Shown one piece after another: positions 26,187 through 34,236 of a stretch of DNA of 64,000 bases. How positions within the stretch are numbered: the stretch's first letter is position 1; each line of letters starts with the position of its first letter. This stretch comes from Candidatus Solibacter sp. (GTDB taxonomy: Bacteria > Acidobacteriota > Terriglobia > Bryobacterales > Bryobacteraceae), in assembly GCA_013822245.1 (NCBI GenBank), contig PNKE01000024.1:1-64000 (forward strand), read 5' to 3'. The notes under the pieces are model-generated. The model was not told the DNA's origin, searched no databases, and saw nothing but the letters and a program-made list of their open reading frames with translations. A program made the translations under genes and the position numbers.

Positions 26187-27328
26187 GCCGCGCCGAGGTG
26201 TTTCGCCAGGAAGGGCAGGCCGCCTTTTCCGTGGAATTCGTGGGGGCCGCTGAAGACCTGGTGGCTGCAACCGTCGCCGGCGCCGAGGGTGTCGTAGACG
26301 CGCTTGAGTTCAGCGAAGGCTTGGCGGGTGGCGTCGACGGGGAAGATGTCGTCGGTGTCGCCGGATTCGGCGAAGAAGGGCCGGGGGGCGATGAGTCCGG
26401 CGACGTCGGACATTTCTGCCCATTGGAGGATGCCGGGGACGTAGTTGTCGATGCAGTGGGCGAGGCTGAGGATGCAGTCGTAGAAGGTGCAGAGGTAACC
26501 GGAGACCAGGACGGCCTTGATGCGCTGCTCGACGGCGGCGCCGAACAAAGTGGCGGTTCCGCCGCCGGAGATGCCGACGCAGCCGATGCGTTTGGCGTCG
26601 ACGTCGGAGCGGGTTTCGAGGTAGTCGATCGAGCGCATGATATCGAAGACGCGCCAGCCGATCATGGTTTCGCCGAACAGCATGGCGGCTCCGGCAGAGG
26701 GCTGGCAGGAGCTTTGGCCGAGTCCGCGTTTTTTGGCTTCGGCGCCGCGGCGGCAACCAAAGGCGAGCGGTTCAATGGCGAAGGCGGCCATGCCGTGTTC
26801 GACGGCCTGGATGGCGAAGTCGAATTGATAACCCGTTTTCTTGATGCGGTCGCCGCCCTTATCGTTGACGCCGACGATGTCGTCGACGCCGCGGCCGTGG
26901 CCGGGGATGCAGAGGGCGACGGGCGGCGGAGTGGAAGCGTTTTTGGGTTTGAGGAGGTAGGCGAAGACGGAGAGTCCGGGGCGGGACTCAAAGACGATGG
27001 CTTCGCGGGTGTAGGCGGGGAAGTCGCGGGTTTCGAGAATGCGGGCCTGGATGGGGGGCCGCTTGGAGGGGAAGCCGCCGAGCAGAGAGGCTACCTTGGG
27101 GCGGAGCTTCTTCTGCCAGGCTTGGGCTTCGGCGGCGTTGCGGGCGGTGAACCGGAGTTGGCGGGGCATCTCCTGGTAGCGCATGCGGGACCAGGCGACG
27201 GGGTCGAAGGTCTTCATGTCCAGGCCGCCTTCGAACTTGTCGAGCGCGCCGCGATAGGGCGGGGTCGTGGGCGCCTGCTTGAAGGCGGCGGCGGAGAGGG
27301 CGAGTTCACGCCTGGACATCTTCACCAT
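26183..27328 (-). CDS. Tat- or Sec-exported alpha/beta hydrolase (acetyl-esterase type)
   Basis: About 381 residues. GGAGG lies 7 bases before the ATG at 27328 (the next ATG is 3 bases upstream). The leader MVKMSRRELALSAAAF is Tat-like but lacks a full hydrophobic core. The body is an alpha/beta hydrolase: PPVALCIPGHGRGVDD (oxyanion strand), the nucleophile elbow GISGGG (Ser), an ESGDTDDIFP acid strand and a late GPHEFHG with the catalytic His. This pattern matches the large acidobacterial family annotated as acetylxylan esterase or dienelactone-hydrolase-like. Substrate unknown; a plant polysaccharide ester is plausible from the surrounding glycan genes. Confidence 0.75.
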   Translation of the reverse strand: MVKMSRRELALSAAAFKQAPTTPPYRGALDKFEGGLDMKTFDPVAWSRMRYQEMPRQLRFTARNAAEAQAWQKKLRPKVASLLGGFPSKRPPIQARILETRDFPAYTREAIVFESRPGLSVFAYLLKPKNASTPPPVALCIPGHGRGVDDIVGVNDKGGDRIKKTGYQFDFAIQAVEHGMAAFAIEPLAFGCRRGAEAKKRGLGQSSCQPSAGAAMLFGETMIGWRVFDIMRSIDYLETRSDVDAKRIGCVGISGGGTATLFGAAVEQRIKAVLVSGYLCTFYDCILSLAHCIDNYVPGILQWAEMSDVAGLIAPRPFFAESGDTDDIFPVDATRQAFAELKRVYDTLGAGDGCSHQVFSGPHEFHGKGGLPFLAKHLGAA

Positions 27329-27358
27329 CATTTCACCTCCGGGGATTGGGGCTGTGCC

Positions 27359-27697
27359 TTACGTTTGAGACCACTCCCGCGCCGTAAAGCCGAACAGAAT
27401 CCTGCCGCCCTGGACGAGCAGGGGCCGCTTGATGAGGTTCGGGAACTCGGCCATGAGTTGGATGGCCTGTTCACGCGACGGCGGGTTGTCTTTCATCTTA
27501 CGTTCACGGTAGATTTCGTTGCGGGTGTTGAGGAAGAGCAAGTGGTCGCGTTTGCCGATCAGATTGTCCAACTCCTCGACCGATAGACCCTTGCTCAGGT
27601 TGATGATGCCGGCGTCGATGCCGTGTTCGGCCAGGAAACTCCCGGCCTTGCGGCAGGTGGTTCAAGTGGGTTTGGTGTAGAGCCTGGGTTTGGCCAT
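27359..27697 (-). CDS. ArsC/Spx-family selenoprotein (in-frame UGA read as selenocysteine)
   Basis: Read from ATG 27697, preceded by GAGG, the frame is MAKPRLYTKPT-TGA-TTCRKAG and continues without a stop to 27359, giving 112 residues if UGA (27664-27662) is read through. ArsC/Spx proteins begin 'LYTKPTCTTCRKA', so UGA sits exactly at the first redox Cys, giving a U-x-x-C pair with Cys15. The rest fits the family: NLSKGLSVEELDNLIGKRDH, then LLFLNTRN and FPNLIKRPLLVQGGRILFGF. A bSECIS-like hairpin follows the UGA. Only residues after the UGA would be found by ordinary gene callers. The gene starts 2 bases after the rhodanese stop. It probably acts as a thiol/selenol reductase. A TGC-to-TGA sequencing error is the main alternative. 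Confidence 0.8.
27629..27647 (-). promoter_or_regulatory. bSECIS-like hairpin for selenocysteine insertion
   Basis: On the coding strand the 19 bases GGCCGGGA-GTT-TCCTGGCC form an 8-bp stem (one G-U pair) with a 3-base loop beginning with G. The hairpin starts 14 bases after the UGA and the loop G is 23 bases after it. Bacterial SECIS elements need a small loop with a G in its first two positions about 16-37 bases after UGA, so this fits well. Confidence 0.72.
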
Positions 27698-27699
27698 GG

Positions 27700-28038
27700 T
27701 CAGTACCTCGGGACCGCCGGGTCGATTGAAACGCTCCAGGCCTCGATACCGCCGGCCAGGGAAACGCAGTTGTGGACGCCCTGTTTGCGGAGCCAGGCCA
27801 CGGTGTTCAAGCTTCTCATGCCGTGGTGGCAGTAGACGACGATGAGGGATTCGCCGGCGAGGACCTCGATCTCCTGGAGCCTTTGCGGGACGGTGTTCAT
27901 GGGGATGAGCAGGGCGCCGACGATGCGGCAGACCTGGTGTTCGCCGGGTTCACGGACGTCGAGGAGGACGAGTTCCTCGCCGGTGTCGAGGCGGGTCTTC
28001 ACTTCGGAGACGGAGACTTCGTAGGGCAGGTCAGGCAA
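27700..28038 (-). CDS. rhodanese-like sulfurtransferase
   Basis: 112 residues, single rhodanese domain. The active-site loop CHHGMRS (about residue 70) keeps the catalytic Cys and the closing Arg-Ser of CxxGxR-type loops. LVLLDVREPGEHQVCRI is the conserved strand-Asp-x-Arg-x-x-x-E segment, and LAGGIEAWS is the typical C-terminal GG-x-x-x-W. It is cytoplasmic, without a signal peptide. It lies 2 bases upstream of the putative selenoprotein and must be co-translated with it, which links sulfane-sulfur or selenium transfer to a selenol reductase. Such a pairing could handle thiol or selenium chemistry, but the substrate is unknown. Confidence 0.88.
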   Translation of the reverse strand: MPDLPYEVSVSEVKTRLDTGEELVLLDVREPGEHQVCRIVGALLIPMNTVPQRLQEIEVLAGESLIVVYCHHGMRSLNTVAWLRKQGVHNCVSLAGGIEAWSVSIDPAVPRY

Positions 28039-28222
28039 TCGGATTCACCTCAAACCGGGATTGTAACATCCCCGTCCAGGGCATAGACTAAAGATATGCC
28101 GGTGGTTCCAGCCACAGCCCGGCCCTCGCTTTTCGGCTGCGACTAGCAGTTGCACTCTCCAGTTGTGTCCGCGCCTCCAGGCGCACCTTCGGAAGGCAGC
28201 CAAACCCACCAGGAGAGAGCCC

Positions 28223-29575
28223 ATGAGCAACACTTTTTCAACCATCAGGCAGGATCTGCCGAATCTGGTCACGGCTCTGCCCGGACCGAAGGCACGGGCC
28301 GTGATCGCGCGCGACGCGGCGGTGGTCTCGCCGTCGTATACGCGCGGCTATCCGTTCGTGATCGCGCGCGGCTGTGGGGCGACGGTGGAGGATGTTGACG
28401 GCAACCGGTTTCTGGACATGAACGCGGGCATCGCGGTGGTGGCCACCGGCCACTGTCATCCGCATGTGGTGGAGGCGATCAAGGCGCAGGCCGAGAAGTT
28501 CCTGCACATGTCGGGGACCGATTTCTATTACGAGAACATGGTGGAGTTCGCCGAGAAGTTGGCCTCGCTGGCCGGGCCGGGCGATGCGCGGCGGGTGTAT
28601 TACGGCAACTCGGGCACGGAGGCGATCGAGGCGGCGTTGAAGATGGCGCGGTACCACACGGGGCGCGACAAGTTTGTGGCGTTTCTTGGAGGCTTCCACG
28701 GGCGCACGATGGGGGCGCTGTCGCTGACGGGATCGAAGAGCGTCCAGAAGCAGGGTTTTTCGCCGCTGCTGGGCGGGGTGACGCATATCCCTTACGCCTA
28801 CTGCTATCGCTGTGCGTATGGGAAACAGGCGGAGACGTGCAACGTTGAATGCGTGAAGGTGCTGGAAGAGACGCTGTTCAAGACGATCCTGCCGCCGAAA
28901 GAGGTGGCGGCGATTTTCGTGGAGCCGGTGCAGGGCGAGGGCGGATACGTGGTGCCGCCGCGGAAGTTCTTCGACGAGTTGCAGGCGGTGGCGCAACGGC
29001 ACGGGATTCTGCTGGTGTGCGACGAAGTGCAGAGCGGGATGGGCCGGACGGGGCGGATGTTCGCCTACCAGCATTTCGGCGTGGATCCGGACATCGTCGC
29101 GATTGCCAAGGGCATCGCCAGCGGCATGCCGCTGAGCGCGACGGTAGCCAAGGCGCGGTATATGCAGTGGACGCCGGGAGCGCATGCATCGACGTTTGGG
29201 GGCAACCCGGTGTCGGTGGCGGCGGCGATGGCGACGGTGGAGTTGATCGAGAAGGAACTTCTGGCGAACGCGGCCGAGGCGGGTGCGCATATGAAGGCGC
29301 GGATGGATGCATGGCCCGAGCGGTACCGGATCGTCGGCGATGTGCGGGGGCTGGGGCTGATGCTGGGGTTTGAGATCGTGCGGGACCAGCAGTCGAAGGA
29401 GCGCGCGCCGGAGCTGCGCGATGCGATCGTGGATGCGGCTTACCGGCGGGGATTGCTGGTGTTGGGGGCGGGGCAGAACACGGTGAGGCTGTCGCCGCCG
29501 CTGGTGTTGTCGAAGGATCAGGCGGACTATGCGTTGACGGTGCTGGAAGAGATTCTCGGCGGGTTGGCGGGTTGA
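28223..29575 (+). CDS. class III aminotransferase (4-aminobutyrate/acetylornithine type)
   Basis: 450 residues; the ATG at 28223 follows AGGAGAGA. Motifs are YYGNSGTEAIEAALKMAR (PLP phosphate site), FLGGFHGRTMGALSLTGS, LLVCDEVQSGMGRTGRM (Asp on the pyridine) and AIAKGIASGMPLSATVAKA (PLP Lys). An insertion with a Cys cluster (YCYRCAYGKQAETCNVEC) lies about residues 193-210; this is common in the 4-aminobutyrate aminotransferase-like group and may bind a metal. It most likely transfers an omega-amino group from GABA or a related amine to 2-oxoglutarate. It is followed after 22 bases by an unrelated nuclease-like gene. Confidence 0.85.
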   Translation: MSNTFSTIRQDLPNLVTALPGPKARAVIARDAAVVSPSYTRGYPFVIARGCGATVEDVDGNRFLDMNAGIAVVATGHCHPHVVEAIKAQAEKFLHMSGTDFYYENMVEFAEKLASLAGPGDARRVYYGNSGTEAIEAALKMARYHTGRDKFVAFLGGFHGRTMGALSLTGSKSVQKQGFSPLLGGVTHIPYAYCYRCAYGKQAETCNVECVKVLEETLFKTILPPKEVAAIFVEPVQGEGGYVVPPRKFFDELQAVAQRHGILLVCDEVQSGMGRTGRMFAYQHFGVDPDIVAIAKGIASGMPLSATVAKARYMQWTPGAHASTFGGNPVSVAAAMATVELIEKELLANAAEAGAHMKARMDAWPERYRIVGDVRGLGLMLGFEIVRDQQSKERAPELRDAIVDAAYRRGLLVLGAGQNTVRLSPPLVLSKDQADYALTVLEEILGGLAG

Positions 29576-29597
29576 AGATTGGCATATACTGAAGCCG

Positions 29598-31097
29598 GTG
29601 ACCGCCTTGAACGAGGCGGCCGGCGCGCAGCCTGCCGAGTTGCTCGCCGAGGTCGAGAGCTTCCTCGCCTCATGCCGCCGCCCAGCCGCTATTGAAACGG
29701 GAATCGAGCCGCTGCCATTGGAGGCGGGGTCGTATCAACTCTCCATCAGCCGGGGTGGGGTGTTGCTGGAGGCGTGGAGCAGGGAGCGGACACTCGCCCG
29801 GCGCATCGTTGGATTGAAGTCGCGATCGGTGGCGCGGCTGGAGCTTGCCGTCGAACGGCTGGGCGGCAAGACGGCGGCGTTCCGGCTGGTGGATCTGGAA
29901 GACAGCCGGTCGAGGCCATCACTGCTGAAGGCAGGCCGGGAAGTGTTGCTCGACAGGTTCGCGAATTGGATGTCGAGGCAGTTTCCGGGCTGGCGCGTTG
30001 AGACGCTGACCACGGGTGCGGATCTTGAGAACTCGCTGTCGCCGGCTTATCCGAGGGCGTTGGTGGTGCGCGGCGGACGGAGATGGGCGGCGCTGGCGGC
30101 GCCGGGCGATGCGGCTCACTCTGACCGCGCGTTGACGCATGGGCTGATCTGGCTTGACTATCTGCGGCTGCGAGGATGCAGGGAGCGCATCGAGGGTCTG
30201 GCGCTGTTTGTGGGCCGGGGTGCGGCGGCGAACACGCTGCTCCGGTTGCGCGCGCTGGATGCGGGGGCGGCGCGGTGGCGGGTGTTCCAATACGATGCCG
30301 ACGGCAGGGAACAGGAGTGCGACACGTCGGACAGCGGCAACGTGATTGAAGGGCTGTCGCAATGGACGGCATCGCTGCGCGACGGGGAATCGATGGAGGC
30401 GCGGTGGGCGAGGCAACTGGAGTGTCTGGAGGCGGTGGAGGCGGTGGAGTGCGGCGGCGGGGAGCGGAGCTTACGGGTGAAAGGGGTCGAGTTCGCCAGG
30501 CTGAAAGGCGACGGACTGTGGGAGGGTATTGATGTCAAGAGGAAGGCGCGAGGCACGGCGGCGGCGGCGCGCCTGGCGGCAGAACTGGCCGAGCGCCGCG
30601 TGGCGGGAGGCGGGCGGGATCACCACTACCGGACGCGGCAGCCGGAGCGATGGATCGAGTCGGTGGTCCGCGGCGACCCCAGGCTGCTGAGCGCCGACCT
30701 TGAAGTGGAGCCGTTGTACGGGCAGGTGACGGCCGTATCGGGGGCCGACCGCGGACTGGTGGATCTGCTGGCGATCGACGCGCGCGGGCGGCTGGCGGTG
30801 ATTGAATTGAAGGCGTCCGAGGATGCGCACCTTCCGGTGCAGGCGCTGGATTATTGGGTGAGGGTGAGGTGGCATGCGGCGCGCGGCGAGATTTCGGCGA
30901 AGGGGTATTTTCCAGGGCGGACGGTGCTCAGCGATCCACCCCGGCTGATGCTGGTGGCGCCGGCGTTCCGTTTCCATTCGACGGTGGACCGCATACTGGC
31001 GTACTTCTCGCGTGAGGTGGAAGTGACCCGCATCGGCCTTGGCGTAGAATGGCAGAGGAACCCGCGGGTGGTGCTGATTGGCGGCAATCGGCGGTAA
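29598..31097 (+). CDS. hypothetical protein with C-terminal PD-(D/E)XK nuclease-like domain
   Basis: 499 residues from a GTG start. The N-terminal 250 residues are Arg/Leu-rich alpha/beta sequence without a known motif. A coiled, charged middle part (about 285-335) follows. The last 150 residues contain VDLLAIDARGRLAVIELKAS (about 391-410), the D...E-x-K pattern of PD-(D/E)XK nucleases, followed by LPVQALDYWVRV, as seen in NucS- or RecB-like endonuclease domains where Q and Y follow the ELK strand. It may therefore be a DNA-repair-type nuclease. The family seems typical for Acidobacteriota, but I can name no homologue. The catalytic claim rests on this single motif. Confidence 0.6.
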   Translation: MTALNEAAGAQPAELLAEVESFLASCRRPAAIETGIEPLPLEAGSYQLSISRGGVLLEAWSRERTLARRIVGLKSRSVARLELAVERLGGKTAAFRLVDLEDSRSRPSLLKAGREVLLDRFANWMSRQFPGWRVETLTTGADLENSLSPAYPRALVVRGGRRWAALAAPGDAAHSDRALTHGLIWLDYLRLRGCRERIEGLALFVGRGAAANTLLRLRALDAGAARWRVFQYDADGREQECDTSDSGNVIEGLSQWTASLRDGESMEARWARQLECLEAVEAVECGGGERSLRVKGVEFARLKGDGLWEGIDVKRKARGTAAAARLAAELAERRVAGGGRDHHYRTRQPERWIESVVRGDPRLLSADLEVEPLYGQVTAVSGADRGLVDLLAIDARGRLAVIELKASEDAHLPVQALDYWVRVRWHAARGEISAKGYFPGRTVLSDPPRLMLVAPAFRFHSTVDRILAYFSREVEVTRIGLGVEWQRNPRVVLIGGNRR

Positions 31098-31134
31098 CGC
31101 GGGCCTTTGATGGCTCAATGGGAAGTTGCCAGCG

Positions 31135-32031
31135 ATGTCGATGCGCTTTCTTCAACAGGTCAAAACGGCGATCTCCAATCTGAACCCCGACGAGATCCGG
31201 CGGGCCGCGAACCGGCCGGTGCGGATCCTGGTTCAGGCGGGCAACAGCGCATCCTACGCGGCGATAGAAGACTTCCTGGCGCCGGCGAAGCTGTCGAGCG
31301 AGAAGCGCATGGAAGCGGCACACATGCTGGCGCGGGCCTGCGACCCGGTCTCGGACGGCCGCTTCCACCTTGTCTTCTTCGAACGCGGCACGCCCGCACC
31401 GGAGGGTTGGGATGTGGGCGTTGACGCGTTCCGGTTCGACGCCGATCATCCGTCGAGGCTGGTGCGTGATGTGCTCGAGCACAAGGACGAATACGGCCTG
31501 GCGCTGGCGCGGATCTTCCCGGCGTTTCGCACGGCGGCTATCGGGAAAACCATCCACACCGTCGCGCGGGAGAACGCGCTGTTCAGCATCATGACGGCGT
31601 TGCCGAATGTGCTGCCGAGCCTTGCGGAACTGCCGTGGGCGGTGGGCGAGTTCGCGTCAGACACGGCCGTGTTGACGGCGAATCAGATCCGCATGGCGTT
31701 TCTGCTGGCCGGGGCGAGCGACCGGGAGGTGGGCTATCGGGAGCAGCGGTCAGAGATCGGATCGATCATTGCCGGGGCGTGGGGCTGGCGGGCGGCGGCA
31801 CGGCAGTTGACGGGCAAGATTCCGTTTGGCGGGGGGCTGATTCCGAAGGCGGCGATCGCTTATGCCGGGACGTATGTGGTCGGGCTGTCGCTGGAACGGG
31901 TTTACCGGATCGGCTACGGGTTGACGCGGGACGAGCGCAAGGACGCCTACGAGGCGGCGCTGACGCGCGGCAAGGAAGTCGCCGCCGGACTGCTGGCGCG
32001 GGTGCGCGGCGCGGGCGGCAGCCAGGCGTAA
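31135..32031 (+). CDS. DUF697-like membrane-associated protein
   Basis: About 298 residues. A soluble N-terminal half has a Rossmann-like sequence (RILVQAGNSASYAAIEDFLA). Two hydrophobic hairpins follow: ENALFSIMTALPNVLPSLAE and the C-terminal GGGLIPKAAIAYAGTYVVGL, then SLERVYRIG. The latter pattern is characteristic of DUF697 proteins, which often partner with small GTPases at membranes. No GTPase is adjacent. The start is uncertain between ATG 31135, ATG 31141 and an upstream TTG at 31126. It is 37 bases downstream of the nuclease-like gene. Confidence 0.6.
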   Translation: MSMRFLQQVKTAISNLNPDEIRRAANRPVRILVQAGNSASYAAIEDFLAPAKLSSEKRMEAAHMLARACDPVSDGRFHLVFFERGTPAPEGWDVGVDAFRFDADHPSRLVRDVLEHKDEYGLALARIFPAFRTAAIGKTIHTVARENALFSIMTALPNVLPSLAELPWAVGEFASDTAVLTANQIRMAFLLAGASDREVGYREQRSEIGSIIAGAWGWRAAARQLTGKIPFGGGLIPKAAIAYAGTYVVGLSLERVYRIGYGLTRDERKDAYEAALTRGKEVAAGLLARVRGAGGSQA

Positions 32032-32066
32032 CGCCGGCTGGGCGCATCGAACAAGGAGCATTGGAA

Positions 32067-32807
32067 GTGGAGAATCAACAGGTCGCGCTGGTGACGGGCG
32101 CAAGCCGTGGGATCGGCAGGGGCATCGCCCTGGAGCTTGCGAAGACGCACAAGGTGGTGGCCACCTACCGCGGGCGCCGCGATGCCGCCGAGACGCTGCA
32201 GGCCGCCTGCGGCGCCGATATTGTTCAAAGCGACATTGGCAGCGCGGCGGACCGCGAGGCGTTGGTCGCCTATGTGAAGGACAAGTACGGGCGGCTGGAC
32301 CTGCTGGTGAACAACGCAGGCATCGCGCCGCGTGAACGCCGCGACATCCTGGAAGCGACGGAAGAGAGCTTCGACGAAGTGCTGGATACGAATCTGAAGG
32401 GTCCGTACTTTTTGACACAGCTGGCGGCGCGGATGATGGTCCCGCAAGCGAGCGGGCGGATTGTGTTCGTGACGTCGATTTCGGTCTACACGGCGTCGGT
32501 GATGAGGGGCGAATACTGCATTTCGAAGGCCGGGCTGGGCATGGCCGTTTCGTTGTGGGCGGCGCGGCTGGCCGCACATGGCATCGGCGTGTTTGAGGTG
32601 CGGCCCGGCATCATCCGCACCGACATGATCGAGAAGGTGAAGGACGCCTACGAGGAAAAGGCCAAGGGCGGGCTGCTGCCACAGGGCCGTTTGGGCGATC
32701 CCGAGGATGTCGCGAAGGCGGTGCGCGCCGTGGCCGACGGGTACCTGGATTACGGCACCGGCACGGTGATCAACGTCGACGGCGGTTTCCATTTGCGGAC
32801 GCTGTAG
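32067..32807 (+). CDS. short-chain dehydrogenase/reductase (3-oxoacyl-ACP reductase type)
   Basis: 246 residues. GTG at 32067 is placed 8 bases after AAGGAG. The NAD(P) motif TGASRGIGRGIALELA, the NNAGIAP strand, Ser in VTSISVY, catalytic Tyr-x-x-x-Lys in EYCISKAG, and the PGIIRTDM loop are all present, so it is a complete classical SDR. The lack of a basic residue after the first GxxxGxG leaves NAD versus NADP undecided (TYRGRRD may favour NADP). The substrate is not evident from neighbours. Confidence 0.85.
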   Translation: MENQQVALVTGASRGIGRGIALELAKTHKVVATYRGRRDAAETLQAACGADIVQSDIGSAADREALVAYVKDKYGRLDLLVNNAGIAPRERRDILEATEESFDEVLDTNLKGPYFLTQLAARMMVPQASGRIVFVTSISVYTASVMRGEYCISKAGLGMAVSLWAARLAAHGIGVFEVRPGIIRTDMIEKVKDAYEEKAKGGLLPQGRLGDPEDVAKAVRAVADGYLDYGTGTVINVDGGFHLRTL

Positions 32808-32849
32808 AACAACGCCTTCGGCGGTGCGGAATACAATGGGTCGATAGCC

Positions 32850-34148
32850 ATGCGACTCCTTACCCTCTTCGCGCTCGCGGCGTCTGTTGCCGCTGCCCAG
32901 CCCGTCTCGAGGCCGATTCATCCGCTGATTCAACAGGCCGTGGGCGAGATCTCCGAACAGCGGATCTCGGCGACGATTCATAAGCTGAGTTCGTTTGGTT
33001 CGCGCAATTCGAACGGCGTTGTCGCCGGCGAGGACAAAGGCGTGGCCGCGGCGGGGCGGTGGATTCACGGCGAACTGGCGAGCTATGGCGGGAAGTTGCA
33101 GGTGCGCTACCAGCCGTTCCCGGTGAAGAAGGGCGGACGGTTTGTCCGCGACACCGAGATCGTCAACGTGGTGGCGGTGTTGCCTGGCACGACGCAGCCC
33201 GATGTCTTCATCCTGGCGGGCGCGCACTACGATTCTCTGCACATCAAAACCAAGCCGGGCGCGGGCGCGGGCGCTTGGGACATGGAAGCGACCGCGGCGG
33301 CCGAAGACGCTCCGGGCGCGGCGGACAACGCCAGCGGCGTGGCGTGCGTGATGGAACTGGCGCGGGTGCTGGCCAACCGTCCGCTGGAGAAGACGGTCGT
33401 CTTCATCGCGTTCTCGGGCGAGGAGCAGGGACTCGTTGGCGCGGGCGGATACGCGCAGCAGGCCGTCGAGAAAAAGGAGCGGGTCGAGGCGGTTCTGAAT
33501 GTGGACACCATCGGCACGGATGTGACCGGCAGCGGGATCGCCGCCGGGCCGAGAGTGAATGTCTATTCGGGCGATCCGATGGATTCGCCGTCGCGGTCGC
33601 TGGCGCGGCTGGTTCATGACGTCGCCGGGCGTTACCAACCGGGTTTCACGGCCAATCCTGTCTTCCGTTCCGACCGTTTTGGAAGGGGCGGCGACCACAC
33701 GCCTTTCCATCAGGCGGGCTTTGCGGCGGTGCGGTTCACGACGCCTACCGAGCAGCTTGAGAACCAGCACAACGGGCTGGATACGCCGGACCGCGTTTCG
33801 ATGCCTTACACGGCCAACGTCACGCGCGCCGTGGGCGCGGCGCTGATGCATCTTGCGCTGGCGCCGAAGCCGCCCGTGGTGGGCGTGCTGGGGCGGGGCG
33901 CGTCACGCTACGATGCTGATTTGCGCTGGAAGCAAGACGCGCCTGAAGCTGATCTCGCCGGGTATTCGGTGCTGGTGCGATCAACGACTGCGCCGTTCTG
34001 GGAGCGCGAGATCTTTGTCGGCGCCACGGACCGGACGGCGCTGAAGAACGTATTGATCGATGAGGTGGTGCTGGGCGTCCGGGCGATTGATAAGGACGGG
34101 TTGGAGAGCCTGGCTTCGGCGTGGGCGATCCGCGAGCGGGGGCGGTGA
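32850..34148 (+). CDS. secreted M28-family zinc aminopeptidase
   Basis: 432 residues with a signal peptide (MRLLTLFALAASVAAAQP). The M28 catalytic pattern is complete: AGAHYDS (His-x-Asp zinc ligands), GAADNASGVA (Asp bridge), FSGEEQGLVG (general-base Glu and Glu ligand), NVDTIG (Asp ligand) and a late FHQAGF (His ligand). It should release N-terminal amino acids from peptides in the periplasm or outside. A C-terminal domain of about 90 residues (VVGVLGRGASRYDADLRW and on) looks like a fibronectin-type or PKD-like beta domain. Confidence 0.87.
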   Translation: MRLLTLFALAASVAAAQPVSRPIHPLIQQAVGEISEQRISATIHKLSSFGSRNSNGVVAGEDKGVAAAGRWIHGELASYGGKLQVRYQPFPVKKGGRFVRDTEIVNVVAVLPGTTQPDVFILAGAHYDSLHIKTKPGAGAGAWDMEATAAAEDAPGAADNASGVACVMELARVLANRPLEKTVVFIAFSGEEQGLVGAGGYAQQAVEKKERVEAVLNVDTIGTDVTGSGIAAGPRVNVYSGDPMDSPSRSLARLVHDVAGRYQPGFTANPVFRSDRFGRGGDHTPFHQAGFAAVRFTTPTEQLENQHNGLDTPDRVSMPYTANVTRAVGAALMHLALAPKPPVVGVLGRGASRYDADLRWKQDAPEADLAGYSVLVRSTTAPFWEREIFVGATDRTALKNVLIDEVVLGVRAIDKDGLESLASAWAIRERGR

Positions 34149-34236
34149 GATGATGAATTCGGGGAGTTGGATTGGATTGTCGTAGCGACGCAAAGGCGGG
34201 AACAGCCGTTCATCCCCTCCACCTGGAGAACAAATC

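Noticed and set aside
31635-32807. Long plus-strand frame running into the SDR gene
   Set aside because: Only the part after GTG 32067 encodes the SDR; the earlier part is an out-of-frame shadow of the DUF697-like gene with Gly/Arg-rich noise.
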